64,000 bases of DNA from Streptomyces sp. NBC_00569 (GTDB lineage: Bacteria > Actinomycetota > Actinomycetes > Streptomycetales > Streptomycetaceae): the NCBI RefSeq assembly GCF_036345255.1, contig NZ_CP107783.1, positions 3,459,501 to 3,523,500 on the forward strand, given 5' to 3'. This document shows positions 40,460 through 48,937 of this stretch, one piece after another. Each line of letters begins with the position of its first letter. Within the stretch, counting starts at the first letter, position 1. A model generated the notes under the pieces. That model was not told where the DNA came from. It did not search any database and was given only the letters and a program-made list of their open reading frames with translations. A program made the translations under genes and the position numbers.

Positions 40460-41140
40460 ATGCGTACCGTGACTGCCGTGGCCCACCGGGGCGACCCCTA
40501 CCGCGTCCGTGAGAACACCCTCGCCTCCCTGCGCTCCGCGCTGGAGCAGGGGGCGGACGCGGTCGAGATCGACGTCCGTCTGACCCGCGACGGCGTGCCC
40601 GTACTGCTGCACGACTCCACACTCAAGCGGCTGTGGGACCACGACCGCCCGCTCTCCGCGCTCTCGTACGACGAGGTGCGCGGCCTCACCGCGGGCGGCG
40701 TGCCCACCCTCGAACAGGCCCTTGAGGTACTGGCCGAGCGGCGGGTGATGGTGGACCTGCCGGGCGCGGACGTGCGCACGGTCCGTACGGTCATCGGCGT
40801 CATCCGTGACGGCGACGCCGGTGAGCGTGCCTACTACTGCGCGGGCGCCGAGACGATGCTGGAGGTGCGGCGCGCCGACCCGGCCGCCGAGATCGCGCTG
40901 ACCTGGACGACGCTGGCCCCGCCGCGGCCGGGCGTGCTCGAAGCGATCAGGCCCACCTGGCTCAACTACCGTTTCCCGCTGGTCAGTCGGGAGCTGACGG
41001 CCCATGTGCACCGCCAGGGCCTGCTGGTGTCCGCGTGGACACCGGACACGAAGTCGGCGATGCGCCGTCTCCTCGGCCTCGGCGTCGACTCGGTCACGAC
41101 CAACCGCATCGACGTCCTGTGCGGGCTGCGCCGCGACTGA
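40460..41140 (+). CDS. Glycerophosphodiester phosphodiesterase
   Basis: A 226-residue GDPD enzyme that hydrolyses glycerophosphodiesters to glycerol 3-phosphate and an alcohol. The catalytic and metal residues are visible in VAHRGDPYRVRENTLASLRS, ADAVEIDVRLTRDGVPVLLH and DSTLKRLWDH. No signal peptide, so it is cytoplasmic. It starts 21 bp after the deaminase stop and is probably in the same transcript. Confidence 0.93.
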   Translation: MRTVTAVAHRGDPYRVRENTLASLRSALEQGADAVEIDVRLTRDGVPVLLHDSTLKRLWDHDRPLSALSYDEVRGLTAGGVPTLEQALEVLAERRVMVDLPGADVRTVRTVIGVIRDGDAGERAYYCAGAETMLEVRRADPAAEIALTWTTLAPPRPGVLEAIRPTWLNYRFPLVSRELTAHVHRQGLLVSAWTPDTKSAMRRLLGLGVDSVTTNRIDVLCGLRRD

Positions 41141-41145
41141 CCACC

Positions 41146-41172
41146 GGCTCCCCGCGGCCCGTCGCGGGGGCC
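41146..41172 (+). terminator. Terminator downstream of the glycerophosphodiesterase gene
   Basis: GGCTCCCCGCG / CGCGGGGGCC forms a GC-rich stem of about 10 bp with one bulge, 5 bp after the stop codon. Confidence 0.55.
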
Positions 41173-41321
41173 TCGGCATGGCGGTGATCAAGCGCCGACC
41201 TGTGCGCCTGCACCCGTCCGCGCGACACTAGGCCGTCCGAGTGGCGCATCTCACGCAGCGGCCTTAGCGTCGGAACGAGCACCACGGGGCCCAGGGCCCC
41301 CCGATCGGCCGGGAGCATACT

Positions 41322-41780
41322 TTGCGGAGCAACACACTGAAGGCAGCGCTCGCACTCTGTGCAGCCGCGTCCCTCGCAGCAGCCATGGCTCCGGCCTCCG
41401 CCTCCGCCGCGGCACCGAAGCCCGAGCCGCAGCATGGGACCGGCGTCCCCGTGATCGTCAACTGCACCTGGCAGCCGCAGGTGCGACCGACGGACTTCCT
41501 GCTCGCTTGCGGGGACGGCAACAGCCGCCTCACCTCGCTCCACTGGTCGCAGTGGGGCCCGAGCAAGGCGGTGGCCACGGGCACGAGCTGGGTGAACGAC
41601 TGCAAGCCGTACTGCGCCGCGGGCAAGTTCCGCTCGTACCGCGTCACGGTCCGCCTCGACCGGCCGCAGTCCTGGACCAAGCACCAGGACACCCAGCACT
41701 ACTCCCGGATCACGCTCAGCTACCCGAACGGCCACCCGGACGCGTTCCAGAAGGTCATGACCACTCCGCTGTGGAACTGA
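41322..41780 (+). CDS. Small secreted cysteine-containing protein
   Basis: A 152-residue protein with a classical Sec signal peptide (TLKAALALCAAASLAAAMAP, cleavage after ASA near residue 29). The mature domain has four cysteines (VNCTW, LLACG, NDCKPYC), probably two disulfides, and a beta-rich look with GTSWVNDCKPY and YRVTVRLDRPQ. No family recognised, though similar small secreted proteins occur in many actinomycetes. The TTG start at 41322 is chosen because GGGAG lies six bases upstream and the signal peptide begins there. Confidence 0.8.
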   Translation: MRSNTLKAALALCAAASLAAAMAPASASAAAPKPEPQHGTGVPVIVNCTWQPQVRPTDFLLACGDGNSRLTSLHWSQWGPSKAVATGTSWVNDCKPYCAAGKFRSYRVTVRLDRPQSWTKHQDTQHYSRITLSYPNGHPDAFQKVMTTPLWN

Positions 41781-41822
41781 CCGGACCGGAACCGGCCGGC
41801 CCGCTCACGCCACCCCGCGATC

Positions 41823-43016
41823 TCACAGCCCCGCGATCGCGTTCCACCGCTTGGCGAATTCCGGGCGCTCCTCGGACGTGATGTCGCGCGCGATCGCGAG
41901 GCGTCGGCGCATCGTGTCGTCGGGGAAGATCAGCGGGTCCTCGGCGAGTGCCGCGGTGTCCTTGTCCTTCGAGTCGGCGAGGATCTCGCGGGCGGCCGGC
42001 ACGGGGCTCACGTAGTTGACCCAGGTGGCCAGCTCGGCGGCGACCTCCGGCCGGTAGTAGTAGTCGATGAGGCTCTCGGCGTTGCGCTTGTGGTCGGCGA
42101 GGTTGGGGATCATCAGCGACTCGGCCCACAGCTCGCCGCCCTCCTCGGGCACGACGAACTCGATGTCCGGGTCGTCGGCCTGGAGCTGGATGACGTCCCC
42201 GCTGTAGGCCTGACAGGCGAGGACGTCGCCGCTGGAGAGGTCCTTGATGTAGTCGTTGCCGGTGAAGCGGCGGATGTGATGGCTCTTGACGCGCTTCTCG
42301 ACCTGGTCGCACACGCGGTGGAAGTCGTCCGGGGTCCACCGGGTGATGTCGACGCCGTTGCCCTGCATGAGCAGCGCGAACGACTCGTCGAGCCCGGACA
42401 GCAGCGTGACCTTGCCCTTGAGGTCGGCCGCCCACAGGTCGGACACGTGCCTGATCTCGCGCCCGACCCTGCGCTTGTTGTACGCGATGCCGGTGATGCC
42501 CGACTGCCACGGCACGGTGTACTTGCGGCCGGGGTCGAAGTGCGGTGAACGCAGCAGCGGGTCGAGGTACTTGGCGACGTGCGGCTGCCGGGCACGGTCC
42601 ATCTCCTGGACCCAGCCGAGCGTCACGAACTTGGCGCACATCCAGTCGCTGATGACGATGAGGTCCCGGCCGGTCTTCTGATGGTTCATCAGGGACGGGC
42701 TGATCTTGCCGAAGAACTCGTCGTTGTCGTTGATCTCTTCGATGTACTTGACGTCGATCCCGGTCTGCTTCCGGAAGGCGTCGAGCGTGGGCCGCTTCGA
42801 CGGATCGTCGTCGTCGACGTCGATGTAGAGCGGCCAGTTGGCGAAGACGAGCCGCTTGTCGCTGCCGGAGCGGTCCGTCGCGGCGCGGTCCCCCGGCGCG
42901 ACGTAGGCGGCGGGCACACCGCATCCCGAGGCGAGCGCGCCGACCGCCGCGGCCGTGGCACCTCCGCCCAGGGCACGCAGCAGGGAACGGCGGGACAAGG
43001 ACGGCTTGGGGTTCAT
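41823..43016 (-). CDS. Second PotD-like polyamine-binding protein, without transporter genes
   Basis: A 397-residue paralogue of the potD product at 34-35 kb. It shares the Tat/lipoprotein signal (SRRSLLRALGGGATAAAVG, lipobox ASGCG) and the PotD blocks VFANWPLYIDVDDDD, FRKQTGIDVKYIEEINDNDE, FTGNDYIKDLSSGDVLACQA. No permease or ATPase gene adjoins it, so it may deliver to the potABC transporter or act as a sensor. It is followed upstream, on the same strand, by an aldehyde dehydrogenase gene. Confidence 0.88.
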   Translation of the reverse strand: MNPKPSLSRRSLLRALGGGATAAAVGALASGCGVPAAYVAPGDRAATDRSGSDKRLVFANWPLYIDVDDDDPSKRPTLDAFRKQTGIDVKYIEEINDNDEFFGKISPSLMNHQKTGRDLIVISDWMCAKFVTLGWVQEMDRARQPHVAKYLDPLLRSPHFDPGRKYTVPWQSGITGIAYNKRRVGREIRHVSDLWAADLKGKVTLLSGLDESFALLMQGNGVDITRWTPDDFHRVCDQVEKRVKSHHIRRFTGNDYIKDLSSGDVLACQAYSGDVIQLQADDPDIEFVVPEEGGELWAESLMIPNLADHKRNAESLIDYYYRPEVAAELATWVNYVSPVPAAREILADSKDKDTAALAEDPLIFPDDTMRRRLAIARDITSEERPEFAKRWNAIAGL

Positions 43017-43156
43017 CGGGGTCGCTCGCACCCGTGCAGGATGCCCGCGGCCAGCGGGGCCGGACAATGGACGCTGCGTCAAGCCGACGAGGTGAGAGCC
43101 GACACACTGTCGATCACCCGGCACCCCGCCGCGCACCCACCTGCCCGGACACGCGA

Positions 43157-43190
43157 CCGCCCCCGCGCGGCCGGAGCCACGCGGGGGCGG
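43157..43190 (-). terminator. Terminator downstream of the second aminobutyraldehyde dehydrogenase
   Basis: A perfect 11-bp stem CCGCCCCCGCG / CGCGGGGGCGG with a 12-nt loop, 24 bp after the stop. It separates this gene from the orphan PotD gene. Confidence 0.75.
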
Positions 43191-43213
43191 GTGGAGCGAG
43201 TCGGTGCCGCTGA

Positions 43214-44653
43214 TCAGCCCTCGATCGACGTCATGACGTGCTTGATGCGCGTGTAGTCGTCGAAGCCGTACGCCGACAGGTCCTTGCCATAGCCGGACTT
43301 CTTGAAGCCGCCGTGCGGCATCTCGGCGACCAGCGGGATGTGCGTGTTGATCCACACACAGCCGAAGTCGAGGATCTTGGACATGCGCATCGCGCGCGCG
43401 TGGTCCTTCGTCCAGACCGAGGAGGCCAGCGCGTACTCCACGCCGTTCGCCCACTCGACGGCCTGCGCCTCGTCCGCGAAGGACTGGACGGTGATGACCG
43501 GGCCGAAGACCTCGTTCTGGATGATCTCGTCGTCCTGCTTGACGCCCGAGACGACGGTCGGGGCGTAGAAGTAGCCCTTGTCGCCGACCCGGTGGCCGCC
43601 GGCCTCGACCTTGGCGTGCGCGGGCAGGCGCTCGATGAAGCCGGTGACCTGGGCGAGCTGGTTCGGGTTGTTGAGGGGCCCGTAGAGCACGTCCTCGTCG
43701 TCCGGCTGGCCGGTCTTCGTGTCGGCCGCCGCCTTGGCGAGGGCCTGGACGAACTCGTCGTGGATGGACTCGTGGACGAGGACGCGGGTGGCGGCCGTGC
43801 AGTCCTGGCCCGCGTTGAAGAAGCCCGCCGTCGAGATGTCCTCGACGGCCTTGGCGATGTCCGTGTCCTCGAAGACGACGACCGGGGCCTTGCCGCCGAG
43901 CTCCAGGTGGACGCGCTTGACGTCCTTGGCGGCGGACTCGGCCACCGAGATGCCGGCGCGCACGGAGCCGGTGATGGAGGCCATCGCCGGGGTCTTGTGC
44001 TCGACCATCGCGCGGCCGGTCTCGCGGTCACCGCAGATGACGTTGAAGACACCCTTGGGGACGATGGAGCCGATGATCTCGGCGATCAGAACCGTGGAGG
44101 CCGGGGTGGTGTCCGACGGCTTCAGGACGACCGTGTTGCCCGCGGCGAGCGCCGGGGCGAACTTCCAGACGGCCATCATCATCGGGTAGTTCCACGGCGC
44201 GACCTGGGCACAGACGCCGATGGGCTCGCGGCGGATGATCGAGGTCAGGCCCTCCATGTACTCGCCGGCCGAGCGGCCCTCGAGCATGCGCGCCGCACCC
44301 GCGAAGAAGCGGATCTGGTCGACCATGGGCGGGATTTCCTCGGACCGGGTCAGGCCGGTCGGCTTGCCGGTGTTCTCGACCTCGGCGGCGATGAGCTCCT
44401 CGGCCCGCTCCTCGAACGCGTCCGCGATCTTGAGGAGGGCCTTCTGGCGCTCACTGGGGGTGAGGTCGCGCCAGGCCGGGAACGCGGCAGCGGCGGCGGC
44501 CATGGCGGCGTCCACATCGGCGTCGCCGGACAGGGGGGCGGTCGCGTACGCCTCACCGTTGGCCGGGTTGACCACCTCGGTGGTCCGTCCGTCGGCGGCG
44601 TCCCGGAACTCACCGTCGATGTAATTGCGCAGACGACGCAGCTCGCTGGTCAC
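43214..44653 (-). CDS. Gamma-aminobutyraldehyde dehydrogenase
   Basis: A 479-residue ALDH. Blocks: AQVAPWNYPMMMAVWKFAPA, MASITGSVRAGISVAESA, HLELGGKAPVVVFEDTDIAK (general base Glu) and FFNAGQDCTAATRVLVHE (nucleophile Cys). The pattern is that of aminobutyraldehyde dehydrogenases, which turn 4-aminobutanal from putrescine into GABA. It lies divergent from the Lrp/AsnC regulator and close to the aminotransferase that could produce its substrate. Confidence 0.9.
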   Translation of the reverse strand: MTSELRRLRNYIDGEFRDAADGRTTEVVNPANGEAYATAPLSGDADVDAAMAAAAAAFPAWRDLTPSERQKALLKIADAFEERAEELIAAEVENTGKPTGLTRSEEIPPMVDQIRFFAGAARMLEGRSAGEYMEGLTSIIRREPIGVCAQVAPWNYPMMMAVWKFAPALAAGNTVVLKPSDTTPASTVLIAEIIGSIVPKGVFNVICGDRETGRAMVEHKTPAMASITGSVRAGISVAESAAKDVKRVHLELGGKAPVVVFEDTDIAKAVEDISTAGFFNAGQDCTAATRVLVHESIHDEFVQALAKAAADTKTGQPDDEDVLYGPLNNPNQLAQVTGFIERLPAHAKVEAGGHRVGDKGYFYAPTVVSGVKQDDEIIQNEVFGPVITVQSFADEAQAVEWANGVEYALASSVWTKDHARAMRMSKILDFGCVWINTHIPLVAEMPHGGFKKSGYGKDLSAYGFDDYTRIKHVMTSIEG

Positions 44654-44755
44654 TGAGGCGGCCCTCCTGGTCGGATGTCCATTGGATGAGATACCACCCT
44701 AATCCGTAGTCCCACGCTTTCAACACCCCCCACCCCGCCAGATCTGCGAAATCCG

Positions 44756-44786
44756 TGAAGTTCGAGCCCTCAAACAACGAATTTCA
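44756..44786. promoter_or_regulatory. Candidate operator of the divergent Lrp/AsnC regulator
   Basis: TGAAGTTCG and CGAATTTCA form an inverted repeat with eight of nine positions matching and a 13-bp spacer, giving half-sites 22 bp (two helical turns) apart. It lies in the AT-rich 170-bp gap between the regulator and the dehydrogenase gene. Confidence 0.5.
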
Positions 44787-44822
44787 TCGATCCAGGCTTG
44801 CGGAACTGTCGACTCCTCGTGC

Positions 44823-45332
44823 ATGGTGGGGGACGTGGCCAGTCGCAGCGCAGACCCAAAGGGATCGAGGAACGGCACCGGCACCCCGCCGCTCGACGCC
44901 GTTTCCCTCGCCATCATCGAACAGCTCCAGGAAGACGGTCGTAGGCCGTACGCCGCCATCGGCAAGGCCGTGGGCCTCTCCGAGGCGGCCGTGCGACAGC
45001 GCGTCCAGAAGCTGCTCGACCAGGGCGTGATGCAGATCGTCGCCGTCACGGACCCGCTCACCGTGGGTTTCCGCCGGCAGGCGATGGTCGGCATCAACGC
45101 GGAGGGTGACCTCGATCCCGTCGCCGAAGCGCTGACGGCCATGCCGGAAGTCGAGTACGTGGTCATGACCGCGGGCTCGTTCGACCTCCTCGCGGAGGTC
45201 GTGTGTGAGGACGACGACCAACTCCTGGACGTCATCAACAAACGCATCCGGGCCCTTCCCGGCGTGCGCTCCACCGAGAGCTTCGTCTACCTCAAGCTCA
45301 AGAAGCAGACCTATATGTGGGGAACCCGATAG
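44823..45332 (+). CDS. Lrp/AsnC family transcriptional regulator (EpuRI-like)
   Basis: A 169-residue regulator. The N-terminal winged helix-turn-helix (LAIIEQLQEDGRRPYAAIGK and AVGLSEAAVRQRVQKLLDQG) is followed by the RAM ligand-binding domain (VGINAEGDLDPVAEALTAMP and DLLAEVVCEDDDQLLDVINK). The same gene order, regulator beside a polyamine dehydrogenase and aminotransferase, holds for EpuRI in S. coelicolor, a repressor of polyamine use; assignment is by context. Translation start is uncertain (ATG 44823 or GTG 44835, neither with a good ribosome-binding site). It ends 2 bp before the aminotransferase GTG. Confidence 0.88.
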   Translation: MVGDVASRSADPKGSRNGTGTPPLDAVSLAIIEQLQEDGRRPYAAIGKAVGLSEAAVRQRVQKLLDQGVMQIVAVTDPLTVGFRRQAMVGINAEGDLDPVAEALTAMPEVEYVVMTAGSFDLLAEVVCEDDDQLLDVINKRIRALPGVRSTESFVYLKLKKQTYMWGTR

Positions 45333-45334
45333 CC

Positions 45335-46696
45335 GTGAGCAAGGACCTCAGCCGAACCGCGTACGACCACCTGTGGATGCACTTCACCCGCATGTCGTCG
45401 TACGAGAACGCGCCCGTTCCCACCATCGTGCGTGGCGAGGGCACCTACATCTACGACGACAAGGGCAAGAAGTACCTCGACGGGCTCGCGGGCCTGTTCG
45501 TCGTGCAGGCCGGCCACGGACGCAGGGAGCTCGCCGAGGTCGCCGCCAAGCAGGCGTCCGAGCTGGCCTTCTTCCCCGTGTGGTCGTACGCCCACCCGAA
45601 GGCTGTGGAGCTGGCCGAGCGCCTCGCCCACTACGCCCCGGGTGACCTCAACAAGGTCTTCTTCTCCACCGGTGGTGGCGAGGCCGTCGAGACCGCCTGG
45701 AAGCTTGCGAAGCAGTACCACAAGCTCAACGGCAACCACACCAAGTACAAGGTGATCTCCCGCGCGGTGGCCTACCACGGCACCCCGCAGGGCGCGCTGT
45801 CCATCACCGGCCTGCCGGGCCTGAAGGCCCCGTTCGAGCCGCTGGTGCCGGGCGCGCACAAGGTCCCGAACACCAACATCTACCGCGCCCCGATCCACGG
45901 CGACGACCCCGAGGCCTTCGGCCGCTGGGCCGCCGACCAGATCGAGCAGGAGATCCTCTTCGAGGGCCCCGAGACCGTCGCCGCGGTCTTCCTCGAGCCC
46001 GTGCAGAACGCCGGCGGCTGCTTCCCGCCGCCGCCCGGCTACTTCCAGCGCGTGCGCGAGATCTGCGACCAGTACGACGTGCTGCTCGTCTCGGACGAGG
46101 TCATCTGCGCCTTCGGCCGCCTCGGCACGATGTTCGCCTGTGACAAGTTCGGCTACATCCCGGACATCATCACCTGCGCCAAGGGCATGACCTCGGGCTA
46201 CTCCCCGATCGGTGCGACCATCGTCTCCGACCGGATCGCGGCGCCGTTCTACAAGGGTGACAACACCTTCCTGCACGGCTACACCTTCGGTGGCCACCCG
46301 GTCTCCTCGGCCGTGGCGCTCGCCAACCTCGACCTGTTCGAGCGCGAGGGTCTCAACCAGCACGTGCTCGACAACGAGGCCAACTTCCTCAAGACGCTGC
46401 AGAAGCTGCACGACCTGCCCATCGTCGGCGACGTCCGCGGCAACGGCTTCTTCTACGGCATCGAGCTCGTCAAGGACAAGGACACCAAGGAGTCCTTCAC
46501 GGACGAGGAGTCGGAGCGCGTGCTCTACGGCTTCGTGTCCAAGAAGCTCTACGAGTACGGCCTGTACTGCCGCGCCGACGACCGTGGTGACCCGGTCATC
46601 CAGCTGTCGCCGCCGCTGATCTCGGACCAGTCCACCTTCGACGAGATCGAGGGCATCATCCGCCAGGTCCTCACGGAGGCCTGGAGCAAGATCTGA
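45335..46696 (+). CDS. Class III aminotransferase, putrescine/polyamine type (SpuC-like)
   Basis: A 453-residue PLP enzyme. The N-terminus YDHLWMHFTRMSSYENAPVP with IVRGEGTYIYDDKGKKYLDG resembles SpuC-type diamine transaminases. Cofactor blocks: FFSTGGGEAVETAWKLAKQY, LVSDEVICAFGRLGTMFACD (PLP Asp) and IITCAKGMTSGYSPIGATIV (Schiff-base Lys). It probably transfers an amino group from putrescine or a related amine to pyruvate or 2-oxoglutarate. The GTG at 45335 follows the regulator's stop directly, so the two are co-transcribed; an upstream GTG at 45317 would overlap the regulator. Confidence 0.85.
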   Translation: MSKDLSRTAYDHLWMHFTRMSSYENAPVPTIVRGEGTYIYDDKGKKYLDGLAGLFVVQAGHGRRELAEVAAKQASELAFFPVWSYAHPKAVELAERLAHYAPGDLNKVFFSTGGGEAVETAWKLAKQYHKLNGNHTKYKVISRAVAYHGTPQGALSITGLPGLKAPFEPLVPGAHKVPNTNIYRAPIHGDDPEAFGRWAADQIEQEILFEGPETVAAVFLEPVQNAGGCFPPPPGYFQRVREICDQYDVLLVSDEVICAFGRLGTMFACDKFGYIPDIITCAKGMTSGYSPIGATIVSDRIAAPFYKGDNTFLHGYTFGGHPVSSAVALANLDLFEREGLNQHVLDNEANFLKTLQKLHDLPIVGDVRGNGFFYGIELVKDKDTKESFTDEESERVLYGFVSKKLYEYGLYCRADDRGDPVIQLSPPLISDQSTFDEIEGIIRQVLTEAWSKI

Positions 46697-46710
46697 GCCT
46701 GACGGCTCCC

Positions 46711-46757
46711 GCGGCCCGGCTGCGCCCATCCGAGTGAGATGGGGGCGGCCGGGCCGC
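46711..46757 (+). terminator. Terminator downstream of the aminotransferase gene
   Basis: A 20-bp stem with two mismatches (GCGGCCCGGCTGCGCCCATC paired with GATGGGGGCGGCCGGGCCGC) and a 7-nt loop, followed by GTCCTTTCC, 14 bp after the stop. Confidence 0.8.
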
Positions 46758-46890
46758 GTCCTTTCCCGACCCGCGCCTGCGAATACCTAGCGTGCCCAGT
46801 GACCGATCGGCCCTGCCTTCGTTCCCCCGTAAGGGGGACGGCTCGTCTTACGGCATTTCTGATCTGAAGTCTCTGAACGAGGTGTTCGCC

Positions 46891-47637
46891 ATGGTGGCCC
46901 CACCGGACAACGACGTACTCTGGGCACGCGCCCTGCACTTCTCCCACAACGGCTCGCCCGCACTCACCGGCGTGTCGCTCGGTGTCCGCGAGGGCGAGAT
47001 CCTCGCCGTCACAGGGCCGCGCGGCAGCGGCAAGACGACGCTCCTGCAGTGCCTCTCCGGCCAGCTCCTGCCGCATGCGGGCGAGGTCTGGTTCAACAGC
47101 ACCCCCGTGCACACCATGGGCCCGCTCGTCAGGGAACGGCTGCGCCGCGACCGCTTCGCCTGGATCGACCCCGAGCCCCACCTCGTGCCCGAGCTGAACG
47201 CCTGGGAGAACACGGCGCTCGCCCTGATGATGCGCGGCGGCAGCCGCCGCGCCGCCAAGGCCAGTGCCCTGGAGTGGCTGGAGCGCCTCGACATCGGCAT
47301 GTGCGCCCGCAAGCGCCCGCACGCCCTGATCCAGTCGGAACGCCAGCGCGTCGCCATCGCCCGCGCCCTGGTCACCGCGCCCTCGGTCCTCTTCGCCGAC
47401 GAGCCCACCGCGCCCCTGCACCGCGCCGACCGCGCCCACGTCCTGCGCACCCTGATGGCCGCGTCCCGCTCGCACGGCATCACCGTCGTCCTCGCCACCC
47501 ATGACACCGAGGTCGCCGCCCTGGCCGACCGCTCGATGGCGCTCCTCGACGGACGCCGCGTGAACACGGTCCATCTGCCCGGCGTACCCGGCGGCACCGA
47601 CGCGGAGGGCCGGGCCGCGTGCTCGCTCTCCGTCTAG
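46891..47637 (+). CDS. ABC transporter ATPase with altered signature motif
   Basis: A 248-residue ATPase. Walker A is VTGPRGSGKTTLLQCLSG and Walker B is VLFADEPTAPLHRAD, with a switch His in VVLATHDTEVA. The signature motif LSGGQ is replaced by LIQSERQRVAIARAL and the usual D-loop ALD is PLH, so ATP turnover may be unusual. Its end overlaps the following permease gene by 19 bp. The ATG at 46891 has GAGGTG seven bases upstream; a GTG at 46792 is possible but would add an unrelated N-terminus. An MacB/FtsX-type export or signalling system is likely. Confidence 0.85.
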   Translation: MVAPPDNDVLWARALHFSHNGSPALTGVSLGVREGEILAVTGPRGSGKTTLLQCLSGQLLPHAGEVWFNSTPVHTMGPLVRERLRRDRFAWIDPEPHLVPELNAWENTALALMMRGGSRRAAKASALEWLERLDIGMCARKRPHALIQSERQRVAIARALVTAPSVLFADEPTAPLHRADRAHVLRTLMAASRSHGITVVLATHDTEVAALADRSMALLDGRRVNTVHLPGVPGGTDAEGRAACSLSV

Positions 47638-48785
47638 CCCGCAGGGGCCAGCCCGTCGTCCAGCTGCGCCGGCTCCTGGTCGCGGCCGCCTCCGCCGGAA
47701 CCGGGTTCCTCCTCCTGTGCACGCTCGGCTACGCGATGGGCCACCCCGACACCTCCACCGGATCCGTACTGCGCCTGGCCTGGTGCGTGGTGCCGATCGC
47801 CGCGACCGTCCACCTCGCCGTCGCCGTCGCCCGCACCGACCCGGGCACCAAGCCGCGTCCCGGCCTGTCCGCGGTCGGCCTCGGCCCGGCACGCCTCACG
47901 CTCATCTCGGCGATCTCCACCGCGGCCGCCTGCGCGCTCGGCTCCCTGCTGGCGCTGCTGGTCTTCCTGCACCTGCGCGGCGACCTCTCCGGGCTGCCTT
48001 TCGACGGGGCGGCACGCGGTCTCCTCGCCGCGGACCAGCCCCTGCCGCTGGCCGCCACCCTGACCCTGCTCGCCCTGGTCCCGCTCGCCGCGTCCGGCGC
48101 CTCCGCCCTCGTGCTGCGCCCGCGCGCCGCCAAGGCCGGCGAGCCCCAGCCGGACCCACGCGATCCCGCCGCCCCGATTCCCGCGCCGATCGGCCTGCCC
48201 TGGGGCGTGGCGCTGCTGGCCATGGGTCTCGCCGTGGAGACATACGCCTCCCGCGCGCAGGGCACAGCGGGCTTCCCCATGCCGGGCGGTCTCGGCGGCA
48301 GCCCGGCCGGCGTGCTGGCCGGCTGGACACTGACAGCCCTCGGCCTCGCGCTCGCGGGCCCCGGACTCACGTACCAGTGCGGCCGGGCCCTTCAGGCGGT
48401 GCGGCCCGGGGCGGCGCGGCTCCTGGCGGGCCGGGTGCTTCAGGAGGAGGCCCGTCGTATCGGCCGCCCCCTGGGCGTGGTCTGCGCGGTGGCCTCCGGC
48501 GCGTACGCGGGGCTCACCCTCTGGTCGGGACGTCAGCCCGACCTCGGCCCGCTGTCCGCGCTCGGCGCCGTCCTCGTCATGGGCTGTACGGTCGCCACGC
48601 TCCTGACGGCCGCGACCGAGGCCAAGCACGCCCGCTCCGACACCATGGCCGCCCTGCTCCGGCTCGGTGCCCCCGTGAGTCTCCTCCGGGGCGCGGCCGG
48701 GCTGCGCGCGGCGGCACTGCTCTCCGTGTTCGGGCTGCTGACATGGGCCGTCGCGGAACTCGCGGCGCTCCCGCTCGCGGCCTGA
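47619..48785 (+). CDS. FtsX-type ABC permease
   Basis: A 388-residue membrane protein, partner of the preceding ATPase (19-bp overlap). Helices are seen in RRLLVAAASAGTGFLLLCTL, LRLAWCVVPIAATVHLAVAV, LTLISAISTAAACALGSLLA, LPLAATLTLLALVPLAASGA, IGLPWGVALLAMGLAVETYA, and later in VLAGWTLTALGLALAGPGLT and LRAAALLSVFGLLTWAVAEL. It lacks the large periplasmic domain of MacB. Substrate unknown. Confidence 0.75.
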   Translation: MLALRLARRGQPVVQLRRLLVAAASAGTGFLLLCTLGYAMGHPDTSTGSVLRLAWCVVPIAATVHLAVAVARTDPGTKPRPGLSAVGLGPARLTLISAISTAAACALGSLLALLVFLHLRGDLSGLPFDGAARGLLAADQPLPLAATLTLLALVPLAASGASALVLRPRAAKAGEPQPDPRDPAAPIPAPIGLPWGVALLAMGLAVETYASRAQGTAGFPMPGGLGGSPAGVLAGWTLTALGLALAGPGLTYQCGRALQAVRPGAARLLAGRVLQEEARRIGRPLGVVCAVASGAYAGLTLWSGRQPDLGPLSALGAVLVMGCTVATLLTAATEAKHARSDTMAALLRLGAPVSLLRGAAGLRAAALLSVFGLLTWAVAELAALPLAA

Positions 48786-48937
48786 GCGGAACCCGCACCC
48801 TCTCGTCTCGGACCCCCGAAAAAGACCGGAGGAAAGTTCGCGGCGGGCGATGAGTTACGGGCGAGCGGCACGTCTAACCCTGCGTACGGCACAGCGACAC
48901 GACACCGAGACCAGCGAGCGAAAGCGACGGCCCCACC

